From: Bradyrhizobium sp.
Lineage (GTDB): Bacteria > Pseudomonadota > Alphaproteobacteria > Rhizobiales > Xanthobacteraceae
Reading direction: 5' to 3'
Assembly: GCA_021732175.1 (NCBI GenBank)
Contig: JAKFVP010000271.1
Coordinates: 1-32,242, forward strand
DNA: 32,242 nt
Positions within the stretch are counted from its first letter, which is position 1. Each line of letters starts with the position of its first letter. This document shows positions 8,246-16,774 of this stretch, one piece after another. Both the position numbers and the translations under genes were made by a program. Below the pieces are notes generated by a model. That model was not told the DNA's origin and searched no databases. It was given only the letters and a program-made list of their open reading frames with translations.

Positions 8246-9144
8246 GCCACTTCCTTGCCGAACAGGCCACTCGGGCGCGACACCAGCACGATCACCATGA
8301 AGAGATACATCAGGCCTTCCGTGAACAGCGGGAAGCCGAGCGAGCCGAAGGAGCGGATCAGGCCGATCAGGAGCGCGCCGACCAGCGCGCCCAATATCGA
8401 GCCCATGCCGCCGATGACGGTGACGATGAAGGATTCGATCAGCACCGAGAATCCCATGCCGGGGGTCAGCGAGCGCACGGGTGCGGCGAGCGCGCCGGCA
8501 AGGCCCGCAAGGCCGCCGCCGAGCGCGAATACGCCGCCATAGATCAGCCCGGTATTGATGCCGAGCGCCGAGACCATGCCGGGATTATGCGCGGCGGCGC
8601 GGATCACCTTGCCGATGCGCGTGCGCGCCAGACCGAGGCCGAGGACCAGGGCGGCGACCAGCGCGACGCCGATCAGCAGCAGATAGTATGGCGGCACCAC
8701 GCCGCCGGCGATGAACAGCGGCATCACCTGGAAGGCTGATGGCATGCCCATCGACTTGAATTCCGGGCCCCAGACCATGCGCACGACATCGTCGAAGATC
8801 AGCACGAAGGCGTAGCAGACGAGGAGCTGCATCAGCACGTCGCGGCCGTAGACGCGGCTCATGAAGCCGCGCTCGAAGATCAGTCCGATGATCGCGGTGC
8901 CCACCGCGCCGGCCAGCATTGCCAGCGCGAAGCTGCCTGACAACTGATAGGTCGTCATCGCGAAATAGGCGCCGAACATGTAGAAGGCGCCGTGGCTGAA
9001 ATTGACCACCTTCAGCACGCCGAAGATCAGCGTCAGCCCGACGGCGACGAGGAACAGCAGCATGCCGATGATGAGGCCGCTGGTGGTCTGCGTCACCAGA
9101 CAGGCAGATGTGGTGAGACAGCCGGTGAGCGCGTCGAGATCCAC
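8242..9144 (-). CDS. livH: LivH-type ABC transporter permease
   Basis: A 300-residue, strongly hydrophobic permease. Family motifs are LTLIFGVLKVVNFSHGAFYMFGAY, the coupling loop TRIGKVIRAAAHNPGMVSALGIN, and SVLIESFIVTVIGGMGSILGAL. The best start by alignment is GTG 9144, with only a weak AGCAGG upstream. The 100-bp gap to the binding-protein gene (9145-9244) holds no gene. It is followed directly by livM with a 4-bp overlap. Confidence 0.92.
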   Translation of the reverse strand: MDLDALTGCLTTSACLVTQTTSGLIIGMLLFLVAVGLTLIFGVLKVVNFSHGAFYMFGAYFAMTTYQLSGSFALAMLAGAVGTAIIGLIFERGFMSRVYGRDVLMQLLVCYAFVLIFDDVVRMVWGPEFKSMGMPSAFQVMPLFIAGGVVPPYYLLLIGVALVAALVLGLGLARTRIGKVIRAAAHNPGMVSALGINTGLIYGGVFALGGGLAGLAGALAAPVRSLTPGMGFSVLIESFIVTVIGGMGSILGALVGALLIGLIRSFGSLGFPLFTEGLMYLFMVIVLVSRPSGLFGKEVA

Positions 9145-9244
9145 GGGAAATTACCTGCTGAGGCGGGCCGCCAGCGCGGACCCGCAAGGAATCCATGTCA
9201 CGACAGCGGAGACAGCGCTTGCCGCCTCCGCGTCGCTGCTTCGA

Positions 9245-10504
9245 TCAGGTAAAACCCTTGCTCTTCTTCCACTCGGCTTCGAGCTCGAAGATCATCTTCC
9301 AGTCGCCGGGCTTCACGTCAGGCACATACGGCTCCTGCGGGATCGTGGTTCCCCAGCCGATGGCATAGCCGACCAGCGTGTTGTCCTCGGCGCGCATCGT
9401 CACGGTGCCGTCGGCGCCGAAGGGCGACTTGATCTTGAGGCCCTTCATCGCTTCCGCGAGCTTCTTGCCGTCGGCGGAGTTGGCCTTCCTGGCGGCTTCC
9501 GCCATCAGCATGATCGCGGTGGCATTTTCCCACGACCAGTTGGTGGGATACTCCCCATACTTCGCCTTGTAGGCATCGCCCCAGGCCGCATTCTCGGGCG
9601 TGCCCGGATAGGTCTTGATGTAGCGGTTGCCGGAGTGGATGCCCTTGGGCAGGTTCTTCACCACCGTCAGCGCGGTGTAGTCGGCCATGTTGACCGCGAA
9701 AACCTCCATCTGGCTGAACAACGCATAGATATTGGCCTGATCGATGTAGGAAGTGAGATCGCCGCCCCAGAGACAGGTGTAGAGCGCCTGCGGCTTGGCT
9801 TGCAGGATCTTGGTCACCACCTCCGTGTAATCGGGCTGGAACAGCTTTGGCCAGGACTCGCTGATGATCTCGACGTCGGGCGCAAAGCGCTTGAGGTAAG
9901 TCGTGTACTCGCCTGTCGTGTCGCGGCCATAGGCATAATCCGGACCGCAGGTCGCCCACTTCTTTAGGCCCTTGGCCTTCGCAATCGCCGCCGCATAGTT
10001 GCCGCCGGCAATCGAGTCATGCACGCCCTGCCGCGCGGTGCGGAAGGCATTCGGGATGTGCTGCTTGGGATCGGCCGTCAGCGACGACGTCTCCGAATTG
10101 GTGTGGATGCAGAACACGCCGAGGTCGCGCGCCACTTCATGCACGGCAAACGCGCCGGAGGAAGCTTCCGCGTCGATCAGCAGTTCGCAGCCGTCGGTGT
10201 TGACGAGCTCGCGCGCAACGCGGGCGGCTTCCTGCGGCTGGCCCTTGGAATCGCGAATCACCATCTCGATCTGGCGGCCGGCGAGACCGCCTGACGCGTT
10301 GACCTTCTCGACCTCGATCATCACGCCGTTGCGCGAGGAAGTGCCGAGCTGCGCGACACGGCCGGACAAAATCGTCGGCATGCCGATCTTGATGGTCTTG
10401 GCTTGTGCGCTGGCGACCCACGGTGCAGCGAGGCTGGCAACGCCACCGCCCATCAGTGCGAGAGTCGTGCGGCGGCTGATGCCCGGTTTGCGGGTTCTCG
10501 TCAT
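9245..10504 (-). CDS. Periplasmic substrate-binding protein of the Liv-type importer, Tat-exported
   Basis: A 419-residue type I periplasmic binding protein (LivK/AmiC-like fold), the ligand-capturing part of the importer. The N-terminus carries a twin-arginine signal, SRRTTLALMGGG, with cleavage likely after VASAQA near residue 34, so it appears to be exported folded. The mature part begins TIKIGMPTILSGRVAQLGTSSRNG, followed by ASGGLAGRQIEMVIRDSKGQP, both family-typical. The start is ATG 10504, with AGGGAGAGGAAA just upstream. It is the first gene of the minus-strand unit and faces the acyl-CoA ligase across a 185-bp promoter region. The ligand is unknown; the oxidative and CoA genes nearby suggest an organic acid or ketone rather than an amino acid. 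Confidence 0.9.
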   Translation of the reverse strand: MTRTRKPGISRRTTLALMGGGVASLAAPWVASAQAKTIKIGMPTILSGRVAQLGTSSRNGVMIEVEKVNASGGLAGRQIEMVIRDSKGQPQEAARVARELVNTDGCELLIDAEASSGAFAVHEVARDLGVFCIHTNSETSSLTADPKQHIPNAFRTARQGVHDSIAGGNYAAAIAKAKGLKKWATCGPDYAYGRDTTGEYTTYLKRFAPDVEIISESWPKLFQPDYTEVVTKILQAKPQALYTCLWGGDLTSYIDQANIYALFSQMEVFAVNMADYTALTVVKNLPKGIHSGNRYIKTYPGTPENAAWGDAYKAKYGEYPTNWSWENATAIMLMAEAARKANSADGKKLAEAMKGLKIKSPFGADGTVTMRAEDNTLVGYAIGWGTTIPQEPYVPDVKPGDWKMIFELEAEWKKSKGFT

Positions 10505-10609
10505 TTTCCTCTCCCTGGTCGGGTTTCGTTTCCCAAAATCCCTTGAATATTTCTTGCCGGAGATCGTTCCGTCTCCGTGCATCGCAGGATTTCAGAGCCA
10601 AGGGGGTGA

Positions 10610-10645
10610 CGTCAAGCCGATTATGAATTATGAGTCATTATTCAT
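10610..10645. promoter_or_regulatory. Divergent promoter region with a 23-bp palindrome, candidate TetR operator
   Basis: Positions 10623-10645 form a nearly perfect palindrome: ATGAATTATGA, a central G, then TCATTATTCAT, with only one symmetric mismatch pair. It is AT-rich in a GC-rich setting. It lies between the divergent importer and acyl-CoA ligase genes, and a TetR gene is second in the ligase operon. A minus-strand TTGACG at 10615-10610, 17 nt from a weak AAATCC, could be the importer -35/-10. Palindromes of this size are usual TetR targets. That this TetR binds here is inference. Confidence 0.6.
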
Positions 10646-10689
10646 CGGGGAAGGAAACGAAGCCGGAAAGCCGGCTTTTCGAGCGGCAA

Positions 10690-12186
10690 ATGATCAACCT
10701 GTCGAGCTTCATCGCGTTTCATGCGAGGCGGACTCCCGACCGCTGTGCGCTGAAATATCGCGGCGAGGAAATCTCCTACGCAACCTTCGATGCGCGCATC
10801 GGCAAAGCGGCCAGCTGGCTCGCCTCGCGCGGCATTGGCCGCGGCGATGTCGTTGCCGTCCTGATGAAGAACAGCGCGGCGTTCCTCGAACTGGTGTTTG
10901 CGGCAAGCCATATTGGCGCGGTGTTCTTGCCGATCAATTATCGCTTATCTGCCGATGAAGTCGGCTACATCGTCGGCAATGCCGGCGCGAAGCTGCTGAT
11001 TGCGGATGAGGAGTTGGCGTCGATTGCATCAGGCGGCGCGCCGGTGGTGCTGCTTGATGAAGCTGCGCAGGGCAGCATCACTGAGATCGCAGGCGACGTC
11101 GCGCCTGCAGCGATGGCGCCGGTCACGCCCGGCGACCTGATGCGGCTGATGTATACCTCGGGGACGACGGACCGGCCCAAGGGCGTGATGCTGTCTTACG
11201 AGAACCTCTATTGGAAATCCGCCGATCAGACCATCGTGCTCGGGCTCAACGCCGACACGCGGCTGCTCGTCGTCGGCCCGCTCTATCATGTCGGCGCGCT
11301 TGATCTCCCCGGCATTGCTGTGCTCTGGCACGGCGGCATGCTCTGCGTTCACCGCAATTTCGAACCGGAAGCGGCGCTGGAGGCTATCGAGAAGGACTGG
11401 CTCAACGCCGCATGGTTTGCGCCTGTGATGACGACGGCGATACTCACCTGCCCCACCCGCGAGCGCTACGACGTCAGTAGCCTCAAATGGACCATCGGCG
11501 GCGGCGAGAAGACGCCGGAGATGCGCATCCGCGCTTTCTCCGAGTACTTCAAGAACGCGCGCTACATCGACGCCTACGGCCTGACCGAAACCGTCGGCGG
11601 CGACACCTTCATGGAGGCGGGCCGCGAGATCGAGAAGATCGGTTCGACGGGCCGCGCCATTGCCCATGTCGAGATCGAAATCCGCGACGATGCCGGCAAC
11701 AAACTGGCGCCGGGCGAGAACGGCGAGATCTGCCTGCGCGGACCGAAAGTGACAAAAGGCTACTGGAAGGATCCGCAGAAGACCGCGTCCGCCTTCTTCG
11801 GCGACTGGTTCCGCACCGGCGATGTCGGCTATCTCGATGCCGACGGCTTCCTGTACCTGACCGACCGCAAGAAGGACATGATCATCTCCGGCGGCGAGAA
11901 CATCGCCTCCTCGGAAGTGGAGCGGGTAATCTATGAACTGCCGGAGGTGCGCGAGGTTGCCGTGATCGGCTTGCCGGATGCGAGCTGGGGTGAAAAACCC
12001 GTCGCCATCGTCGTGCTCGCCGAGGGCGCCGCGCTCGCCCTGCCCGATCTGGCAAAACACTGCCGCGCGCGGCTCGCCGGCTTCAAGGTGCCGAAGGACC
12101 TCATCATCCGCGACAGCCTGCCGCGAAACCCTTCCGGAAAAGTGTTGAAGCGCGTGCTGCGCGCCGAACTCGAGACAACAGCATGA
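10690..12186 (+). CDS. AMP-dependent acyl-CoA synthetase/ligase
   Basis: A 498-residue member of the ANL superfamily, which activates a carboxylic acid with ATP and couples it to CoA. Motifs in order are MYTSGTTDRPKG (about 154-165), DAYGLTET, the WFRTGDVGYLD hinge, DRKKDMIISGGENI, and the C-terminal NPSGKVLKRVLR with the catalytic Lys. Asp161 replaces the third Gly usually seen in the P-loop, a variant I have seen in other acyl-CoA ligases. The start is uncertain. ATG 10690 gives the family-typical N-terminus; ATG 10630 lies inside the palindromic operator candidate and would add 20 unrelated residues. It overlaps the TetR gene by 4 bp. The acid may be the product of the downstream BVMO and dehydrogenase. 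Confidence 0.9.
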   Translation: MINLSSFIAFHARRTPDRCALKYRGEEISYATFDARIGKAASWLASRGIGRGDVVAVLMKNSAAFLELVFAASHIGAVFLPINYRLSADEVGYIVGNAGAKLLIADEELASIASGGAPVVLLDEAAQGSITEIAGDVAPAAMAPVTPGDLMRLMYTSGTTDRPKGVMLSYENLYWKSADQTIVLGLNADTRLLVVGPLYHVGALDLPGIAVLWHGGMLCVHRNFEPEAALEAIEKDWLNAAWFAPVMTTAILTCPTRERYDVSSLKWTIGGGEKTPEMRIRAFSEYFKNARYIDAYGLTETVGGDTFMEAGREIEKIGSTGRAIAHVEIEIRDDAGNKLAPGENGEICLRGPKVTKGYWKDPQKTASAFFGDWFRTGDVGYLDADGFLYLTDRKKDMIISGGENIASSEVERVIYELPEVREVAVIGLPDASWGEKPVAIVVLAEGAALALPDLAKHCRARLAGFKVPKDLIIRDSLPRNPSGKVLKRVLRAELETTA

Positions 12187-12824
12187 CACAGACCGCATCT
12201 GCGAAAGTGACGAAGCTCAACCGGGTCGAACGCAACGCCTGGACCAAGCAGAAGATCTTTGAGGCCGCGACCAAAGTAGTCGGAAGGGTCGGCTATGCGG
12301 AAGCCTCCGTCGCCCGCATCACCGAACAGGCCGGCGTGGCGCAAGGCACCTTCTACAATCACTTCGTCAACCGGCAGGAACTGCTGGATCAGTTGCTGCC
12401 CAAGATCGGCATCGACATGGTGCGCTTCATCCGCGACCGCACCTCGACCGGACATGCGGCGCGGCAGGAGATCGAGCGCTTTGCGGCGTTTTTTGATTTC
12501 ATCCGCGAGGTGCCGGAATTTTTGCGTATCCTCAACGAAGCCGAGTTCTTTGCGCCGAACGGCTACCAGAAGCACCTCGAGAACGTCGCCACCGCCTATG
12601 TCCGCATCCTGCAGCGCGCGAGGGACGCCGGCGCCATCGTCGATTACAGCGACGACGAGTTCGAGGCGATCGTGCACCTCCTGATGGGCGGGCGCGGCTA
12701 TCTCAGCCTGCGCTATTCCTATGCCAAGGATGGCGGGGTGGTCGACGTACCCGAGCACGTCAAGACCGCCTATGAGAAGCTGATCACGCGCGGGCTGCTC
12801 AAGCCGGAGGGCAAGCGGAAATGA
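12183..12824 (+). CDS. TetR-family transcriptional regulator
   Basis: A 213-residue TetR regulator. The N-terminal helix-turn-helix is clear (KIFEAATKVVGRVGYAEASVARITEQAGVAQGTFYNHF, about residues 24-61), followed by an all-helical ligand domain of normal size. It overlaps the ligase upstream and the SDR downstream by 4 bp each (ATGA junctions), so it is co-translated with the enzymes it probably controls. The palindrome at 10623-10645 at the head of this operon is the obvious autoregulatory site. Repression relieved by an acyl-CoA or ketone intermediate is the usual scheme for TetR proteins beside CoA ligases, but no ligand can be read here. Confidence 0.92.
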   Translation: MTQTASAKVTKLNRVERNAWTKQKIFEAATKVVGRVGYAEASVARITEQAGVAQGTFYNHFVNRQELLDQLLPKIGIDMVRFIRDRTSTGHAARQEIERFAAFFDFIREVPEFLRILNEAEFFAPNGYQKHLENVATAYVRILQRARDAGAIVDYSDDEFEAIVHLLMGGRGYLSLRYSYAKDGGVVDVPEHVKTAYEKLITRGLLKPEGKRK

Positions 12825-13588
12825 GCGAAGGCATCATCCTCGTCACCGGCGGCAGCCGCGGCATAGGCGCTGCGACCGCGACGCTGCTGGCCGGACAGGG
12901 CAAGGAGGTCGTCATTGTCGATATCCAGCCCGAGCCGCTGCCGGGCGGCGCGATCCTGTGGCCCGCGCCGTTCGATGTCGCCAGCGAAGGCACCGTGATC
13001 GCCGGTGTCGCCGACATCGAGAAGGCGCACGGGCCGATCACGGGCCTCGTCAACGCCGCCGGCATTTTCGGCAAGATGCACAGGCTCGAGAAGGTGCGGA
13101 TGGAGCAATGGGACCGCGAGGTCAACATCGACCTGCGCGGCACATTCATGGTGGCGCGCAGCGTCGGCGTGCGCATGGCCGCGCGCCGCCATGGCGCCAT
13201 CGTCAATGTTGCTTCCGTCGCCGGCATGACGTCGGGCCCGATCCATGCCTACACCGCAGCGAAGGCCGGCGTGATCCAGGTGACGCAGACGCTTGCCGCC
13301 GAATGGGGCCGCGTCGGCGTACGCGTCAATGCGGTGTCGCCCGGCTTCACCCGCACCGCGATGCTGGAAGCGGGCATCGCCTCCGGCGCGATGAACAAGC
13401 CGCTGATGGAGCGCTACGCCGCCATGAATCGCATGGTGGAGCCGGTGGAGGTGGCGCAGGCGATCGCCTGGTTGCTGTCGCCGCTGGCCAGCGCCGTCAC
13501 CGGGATCAACCTGCCCGTGGATTGCGGTTATCTCGCAGGTTCCACCTGGGGCGCCTATGGCGGCCTGCCGCAGCCGCCGGCCAGTTGA
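12821..13588 (+). CDS. Short-chain dehydrogenase/reductase
   Basis: A 255-residue classical SDR that interconverts an alcohol and a ketone with NAD(P). The cofactor motif TGGSRGIG (about residues 9-16), NAAG (about 79-82), the catalytic Ser in VASVAGM, and the YTAAK active-site pair (Tyr and Lys) are all intact. VDIQ after the second strand, with an acidic residue, favours NAD over NADP. It overlaps the TetR stop by 4 bp and precedes the BVMO gene by 9 bp, so it plausibly oxidises an alcohol to the ketone that the BVMO then attacks. That order of steps is inference. Confidence 0.92.
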   Translation: MSEGIILVTGGSRGIGAATATLLAGQGKEVVIVDIQPEPLPGGAILWPAPFDVASEGTVIAGVADIEKAHGPITGLVNAAGIFGKMHRLEKVRMEQWDREVNIDLRGTFMVARSVGVRMAARRHGAIVNVASVAGMTSGPIHAYTAAKAGVIQVTQTLAAEWGRVGVRVNAVSPGFTRTAMLEAGIASGAMNKPLMERYAAMNRMVEPVEVAQAIAWLLSPLASAVTGINLPVDCGYLAGSTWGAYGGLPQPPAS

Positions 13589-13597
13589 GGTGATCAT

Positions 13598-15508
13598 ATG
13601 AACGTCGAACTCCCTCGCAAGAAGCTCGATCTCGCCTCCGCGATCTCGGAAGGCGATATCCGCGTGCTCCTCATGGTGCTGGTGCACATGACGGGCGAGG
13701 AGCGCTGGCTCGAGCCGCCCTATGCGCCCAAGCGTGACGTGCGGCTGATCCCCGACCCCGATGCGGGGGTGCCGAAGGAGATCCAGGACGAAATCCGCGC
13801 CGCCGTGCTGAAACTGTTCGAACACGGCGAGCCGAAGCCAGCGATCACGGATCCCGGCAACGAGCTGATGCTGCGGATGATGCGCGCCACGCTCGGCGAG
13901 AAGGTCACGCCGGAATATGCGCCGCTGATGCGCGAAGAGATGGGTTTTATTCCGCGCGAGATGCGCTGGACGAAGCGCCCTTCCGATGCGGCGCTTGCCG
14001 CGCAGCATGTGCTGATCGCCGGCGCCGGCGTCTGCGCCATTGCGCTCGGCGTGGCGCTGGGCCGGCTCGGCATCTCCTACACCATCGTGGAGAAGAACGC
14101 CGAGATCGGCGGCACCTGGTATGTCAACCGCTATCCCGGCTGCGGCGTCGATACGCCGAACCACTCCTATTCCTTCTCCTTCGGCAAGCGTAATCCCTGG
14201 ACGCGTTACTTCGCACAGCGTCAGGAGCTGCACGATTATCTGCTGAAGGTTGTCACCGAGCACGATATCCGCAAGCATGTGCGGCTGAAGACCGAGCTGA
14301 CCTCGTCGCGCTGGGACGAAGGCAGGAAGCGCTGGATTTCGACGCTGCGCACCGAGAAGGGCGAGGAGACGGTCGAGTCGACGGCCCTCGTCAGCGCCAT
14401 CGGCCAGCTCAACGATCCCGCCCCTGCCCGGTTCAAGGATGACGAGACCTACAAGGGCGAGACCATCCATTCGGCGCTGTGGCGCGACGACATCAAGCTC
14501 GACGGCAGGCATGTCGCCGTGATCGGCACCGGCGCCACCGCCATGCAGTTGGTGCCGTCGATCGCGGACCGCGTCGCCTCCGTCACAGTCTATCAGCGCA
14601 CCGCGCAATGGGCGCGGCCGGTGAAAGGCTATTCCGATCCGATCACCGACGGCGCGCAATGGCTGCTGGCGCATCTGCCGTTTTATGTGCAGTGGTACCG
14701 TTTCAACATGTTCTGGCGCTATGGCGACGGCCTGTTGCCGTTCCTGCGCAAGGACCCGGCCTGGCCGCATGCCGAGCGCGCCGTCAACAAGGGCAATGAC
14801 CGGCATCGCGAGGAGCTGACCGACTTCATCCTGTCCGAGCTGAAGGACCGGCCGGACCTGATCGAGAAATGCGTGCCGACCTACCCGCCCTATGGCAAGC
14901 GCATCCTGCTCGACAATAACTGGTTCAAGACGCTGACCAAACCCAACGTGGAGCTGGTCACCGATCCCATCGACCGTTTTGCGCCCGAGGGTATCGTCAC
15001 GGCCGACGGCAGACTGCGCAAGCACGACCTCATCGTGATCTCCACCGGCTTCAAGGTCACGGAAATGGCGGCGCGGCTCAACATCACCGGGCGCAATAAC
15101 AAGAACCTGAGGCAGGCCTGGGCGGGCGACAATCCGACGGCCTATCTGGGTCTCACCGTGCCAGACTTTCCGAACCTGTTCGTGATGCTCGGGCCGAATA
15201 CCGGCCCGGCGCATGGCGGCAGCGTGATCTTCCAGTCGGAATGCCAGAGCCGCTACATCACCTCCTGCCTGGTCGAGATGATCGAGAATGGCGTTGCCGC
15301 GATCGACGTCAAACCGGAGGCGCATGACGAATATGTGCGCAAGGTCGACGCCGAGCACGAGCAGATGATCTGGACCCATCCGGGCATGACCACCTATTAT
15401 CGCAACGCCCGCGGGCGCGTATTCTCCGCGATGCCGTGGCGGTTCGTCGATTACTGGCAGATGACGCACGACGTGGACCTCGCCGACTACAAGCAGACCA
15501 AAGCCTGA
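13598..15508 (+). CDS. Baeyer-Villiger monooxygenase, long form (4-hydroxyacetophenone monooxygenase type)
   Basis: A 636-residue flavoprotein monooxygenase. About 130 N-terminal residues precede the first FAD Rossmann motif, an extension typical of 4-hydroxyacetophenone monooxygenase (about 640 residues) and absent from cyclohexanone monooxygenase. The FAD motif reads GAGVCA (142-147), with Ala in place of the third Gly. The BVMO fingerprint is present as YKGETIHSALW (His291, Trp295) but ends WR rather than WP. The NADP-binding motif is GTGATA (310-315). The class inserts one oxygen next to a carbonyl, giving an ester or lactone, using NADPH and O2. GAGGTGATC gives a good ribosome site for ATG 13598. 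The substrate is unknown; an aryl or alicyclic ketone is likely by family. Confidence 0.88.
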   Translation: MNVELPRKKLDLASAISEGDIRVLLMVLVHMTGEERWLEPPYAPKRDVRLIPDPDAGVPKEIQDEIRAAVLKLFEHGEPKPAITDPGNELMLRMMRATLGEKVTPEYAPLMREEMGFIPREMRWTKRPSDAALAAQHVLIAGAGVCAIALGVALGRLGISYTIVEKNAEIGGTWYVNRYPGCGVDTPNHSYSFSFGKRNPWTRYFAQRQELHDYLLKVVTEHDIRKHVRLKTELTSSRWDEGRKRWISTLRTEKGEETVESTALVSAIGQLNDPAPARFKDDETYKGETIHSALWRDDIKLDGRHVAVIGTGATAMQLVPSIADRVASVTVYQRTAQWARPVKGYSDPITDGAQWLLAHLPFYVQWYRFNMFWRYGDGLLPFLRKDPAWPHAERAVNKGNDRHREELTDFILSELKDRPDLIEKCVPTYPPYGKRILLDNNWFKTLTKPNVELVTDPIDRFAPEGIVTADGRLRKHDLIVISTGFKVTEMAARLNITGRNNKNLRQAWAGDNPTAYLGLTVPDFPNLFVMLGPNTGPAHGGSVIFQSECQSRYITSCLVEMIENGVAAIDVKPEAHDEYVRKVDAEHEQMIWTHPGMTTYYRNARGRVFSAMPWRFVDYWQMTHDVDLADYKQTKA

Positions 15509-15519
15509 TGGAGCCGCCG

Positions 15520-16146
15520 ATGGCCCGCCCGCGCGTTCGCGTCTACACCGACTACAAGAGCCCGTTCGCCTATATCGCCAACAAGCGGCTGTTCGAGCTC
15601 GAACAGCAACTCGGCGTCGAGCTGGAATGCCGGCCCTACACGCTGCGCATTCCCGAATTCATGGGCGCGGTGGAGGAGCGCACGCCGCACTTCTGGCGCA
15701 AGGTACGTTACTCCTACATGGACGCGCGGCGGCTCGCCAACGCGCAGGGCCTGACCATCAAGGGACCGCGACGCATCTACAACGGCTTCTACGCCAGCGC
15801 CGGCATGCTGTTTGCCCAGCGCAATGGTTTCTTCCGTCCCTATCACGATGCGGTGTTCAAGAAGTTCTGGACCCACGAGCTCGACATCGACGAGCTGCCG
15901 GAGATGAGCGCGATCATCGCTTCGCTCGGCGGCTCGACGGCCGACTACGAAGCCTATGTGCATGGCGACGCGCGCGCCGAGCACGATCGCATCATCGATG
16001 AAGCCGAAATGCTCGGCGTGTTCGGTGTGCCGACCATGGTGTTCAATCACGAACTGTTCTGGGGTACCGATCGCATCGACATGCTGGTCGAGCGCATCAA
16101 GAACCCCGACAGCGCCGAGGCGGCGTTGGGCAAGCGGCACCGCTAA
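15520..16146 (+). CDS. DsbA/2-hydroxychromene-2-carboxylate isomerase-like thioredoxin-fold protein
   Basis: A 208-residue protein with the fold of DsbA and kappa-class GST. The first strand reads RVYTDYKSPFAYIANK, where the active-site position is Ser-Pro-Phe-Ala, not a CxxC pair, so it is not a disulfide oxidase. The cis-proline motif GVFGVPTMVF and the adjacent NHELFWGTDRIDML match HCCA isomerase-like proteins. Such enzymes use glutathione for cis-trans isomerisation, or are uncharacterised. I favour ATG 15520, with GGAG 6 nt upstream; ATG 15508, sharing a base with the BVMO stop (TGATG), adds only MEPP. It closes the ligase-TetR-SDR-BVMO operon and may handle a reactive BVMO product. Confidence 0.85.
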   Translation: MARPRVRVYTDYKSPFAYIANKRLFELEQQLGVELECRPYTLRIPEFMGAVEERTPHFWRKVRYSYMDARRLANAQGLTIKGPRRIYNGFYASAGMLFAQRNGFFRPYHDAVFKKFWTHELDIDELPEMSAIIASLGGSTADYEAYVHGDARAEHDRIIDEAEMLGVFGVPTMVFNHELFWGTDRIDMLVERIKNPDSAEAALGKRHR

Positions 16147-16774
16147 TGTCGGGAACCATCCGTTAGGGATGACGGTGCAAAACCGCGGGAACCCGATACA
16201 AGCCCAACTTGACACCTCGAAATATCGGGCGCAGCATTCGCGTGTGCTGCACCTGTAGGGGATGCGAAGCACTGGCTTCCCGCCCCGCAGGAATTGCCGA
16301 ACGGCCCAGCACCGGACGGCAGGCAGGAATGCGGATAGTGTCAATTCAGACCGTGTCCGTCGGCCCATTCTTGGAGAGGAGCATGACGCCACCGGCTCAG
16401 ATATGCGACCTTGCTTGGCAAGGTCACAGTGCGAGGCGAGGCTAGTCAGCTGCTAACCCCGCGTTGCGCTGCCGACAATTTGACATAGACGCAGGATTGG
16501 AGGCGCAAAGGCCACGTGCCATGTCGATCCTGAGCACCAACTGACGTATGCCAGACATCTCTTCGCAGAGACGAAGAACCCCAGGGCCCCGCGATGCCAC
16601 CGTGCACCGGGGCCCATTCATTTGCGCGGACCTCAACATTTGCGCACGGCGCATTGGACCGCCCATTGGGAATCCGTTTACCGCCTATGGCTAAACTCTG
16701 CGGTCATTTGCCGCGAGCCCAACCATGTTCCCGGAACATGGCAGAGCAGCTCGGCGATTTACCGCGAGCCGGCC
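16147..16774. other. 628-bp region with no convincing large gene; two strong hairpins and one short ORF
   Basis: No family-recognisable protein is found on either strand. Two structured spots stand out. GACCTTGC at 16407-16414 pairs with GCAAGGTC at 16418-16425 around a TTG loop. GGGCCCCG at 16584-16591 pairs with CGGGGCCC at 16608-16615. A 20-codon ORF at 16383-16445 has a good GGAGAGGAG site before its ATG and contains the first hairpin. It could be a leader peptide or chance. The region follows a five-gene operon, so a terminator or a small RNA is possible, but there is no clear T-tract after either stem. Confidence 0.4.
16584..16615. terminator. GC-rich hairpin, possible terminator or RNA stem
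   Basis: An 8-bp perfect stem (GGGCCCCG with CGGGGCCC) and a 16-nt loop, followed by ATTCATTT, which is only moderately T-rich. A smaller CTTCG/CGAAG hairpin lies just before it (16561-16575). It could terminate a transcript read from the left or form part of a small RNA. The evidence is only the fold. Confidence 0.3.

Noticed and set aside
10630..10689. ATG 10630 as the start of the acyl-CoA ligase.
   Set aside because: It lies within the 23-bp palindrome, has no ribosome site, and adds 20 residues unlike the family; 10690 is more likely, though not proven.
12770..15469. A very long open frame (about 900 codons) on the minus strand opposite the SDR and long BVMO genes.
   Set aside because: It is antisense to well-supported genes, and its translation is rich in Arg, His and Gly without any recognisable domain; a GC-rich codon artefact.
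16262..16456. A 64-codon plus-strand frame in the non-coding region.
   Set aside because: No ribosome site, no recognisable motif and Arg-rich composition; not supported as a gene.
16733..16760. GGAAC as a possible -35 of an EcfG general stress promoter before the small gene.
   Set aside because: No CGTT lies 16-18 nt downstream.
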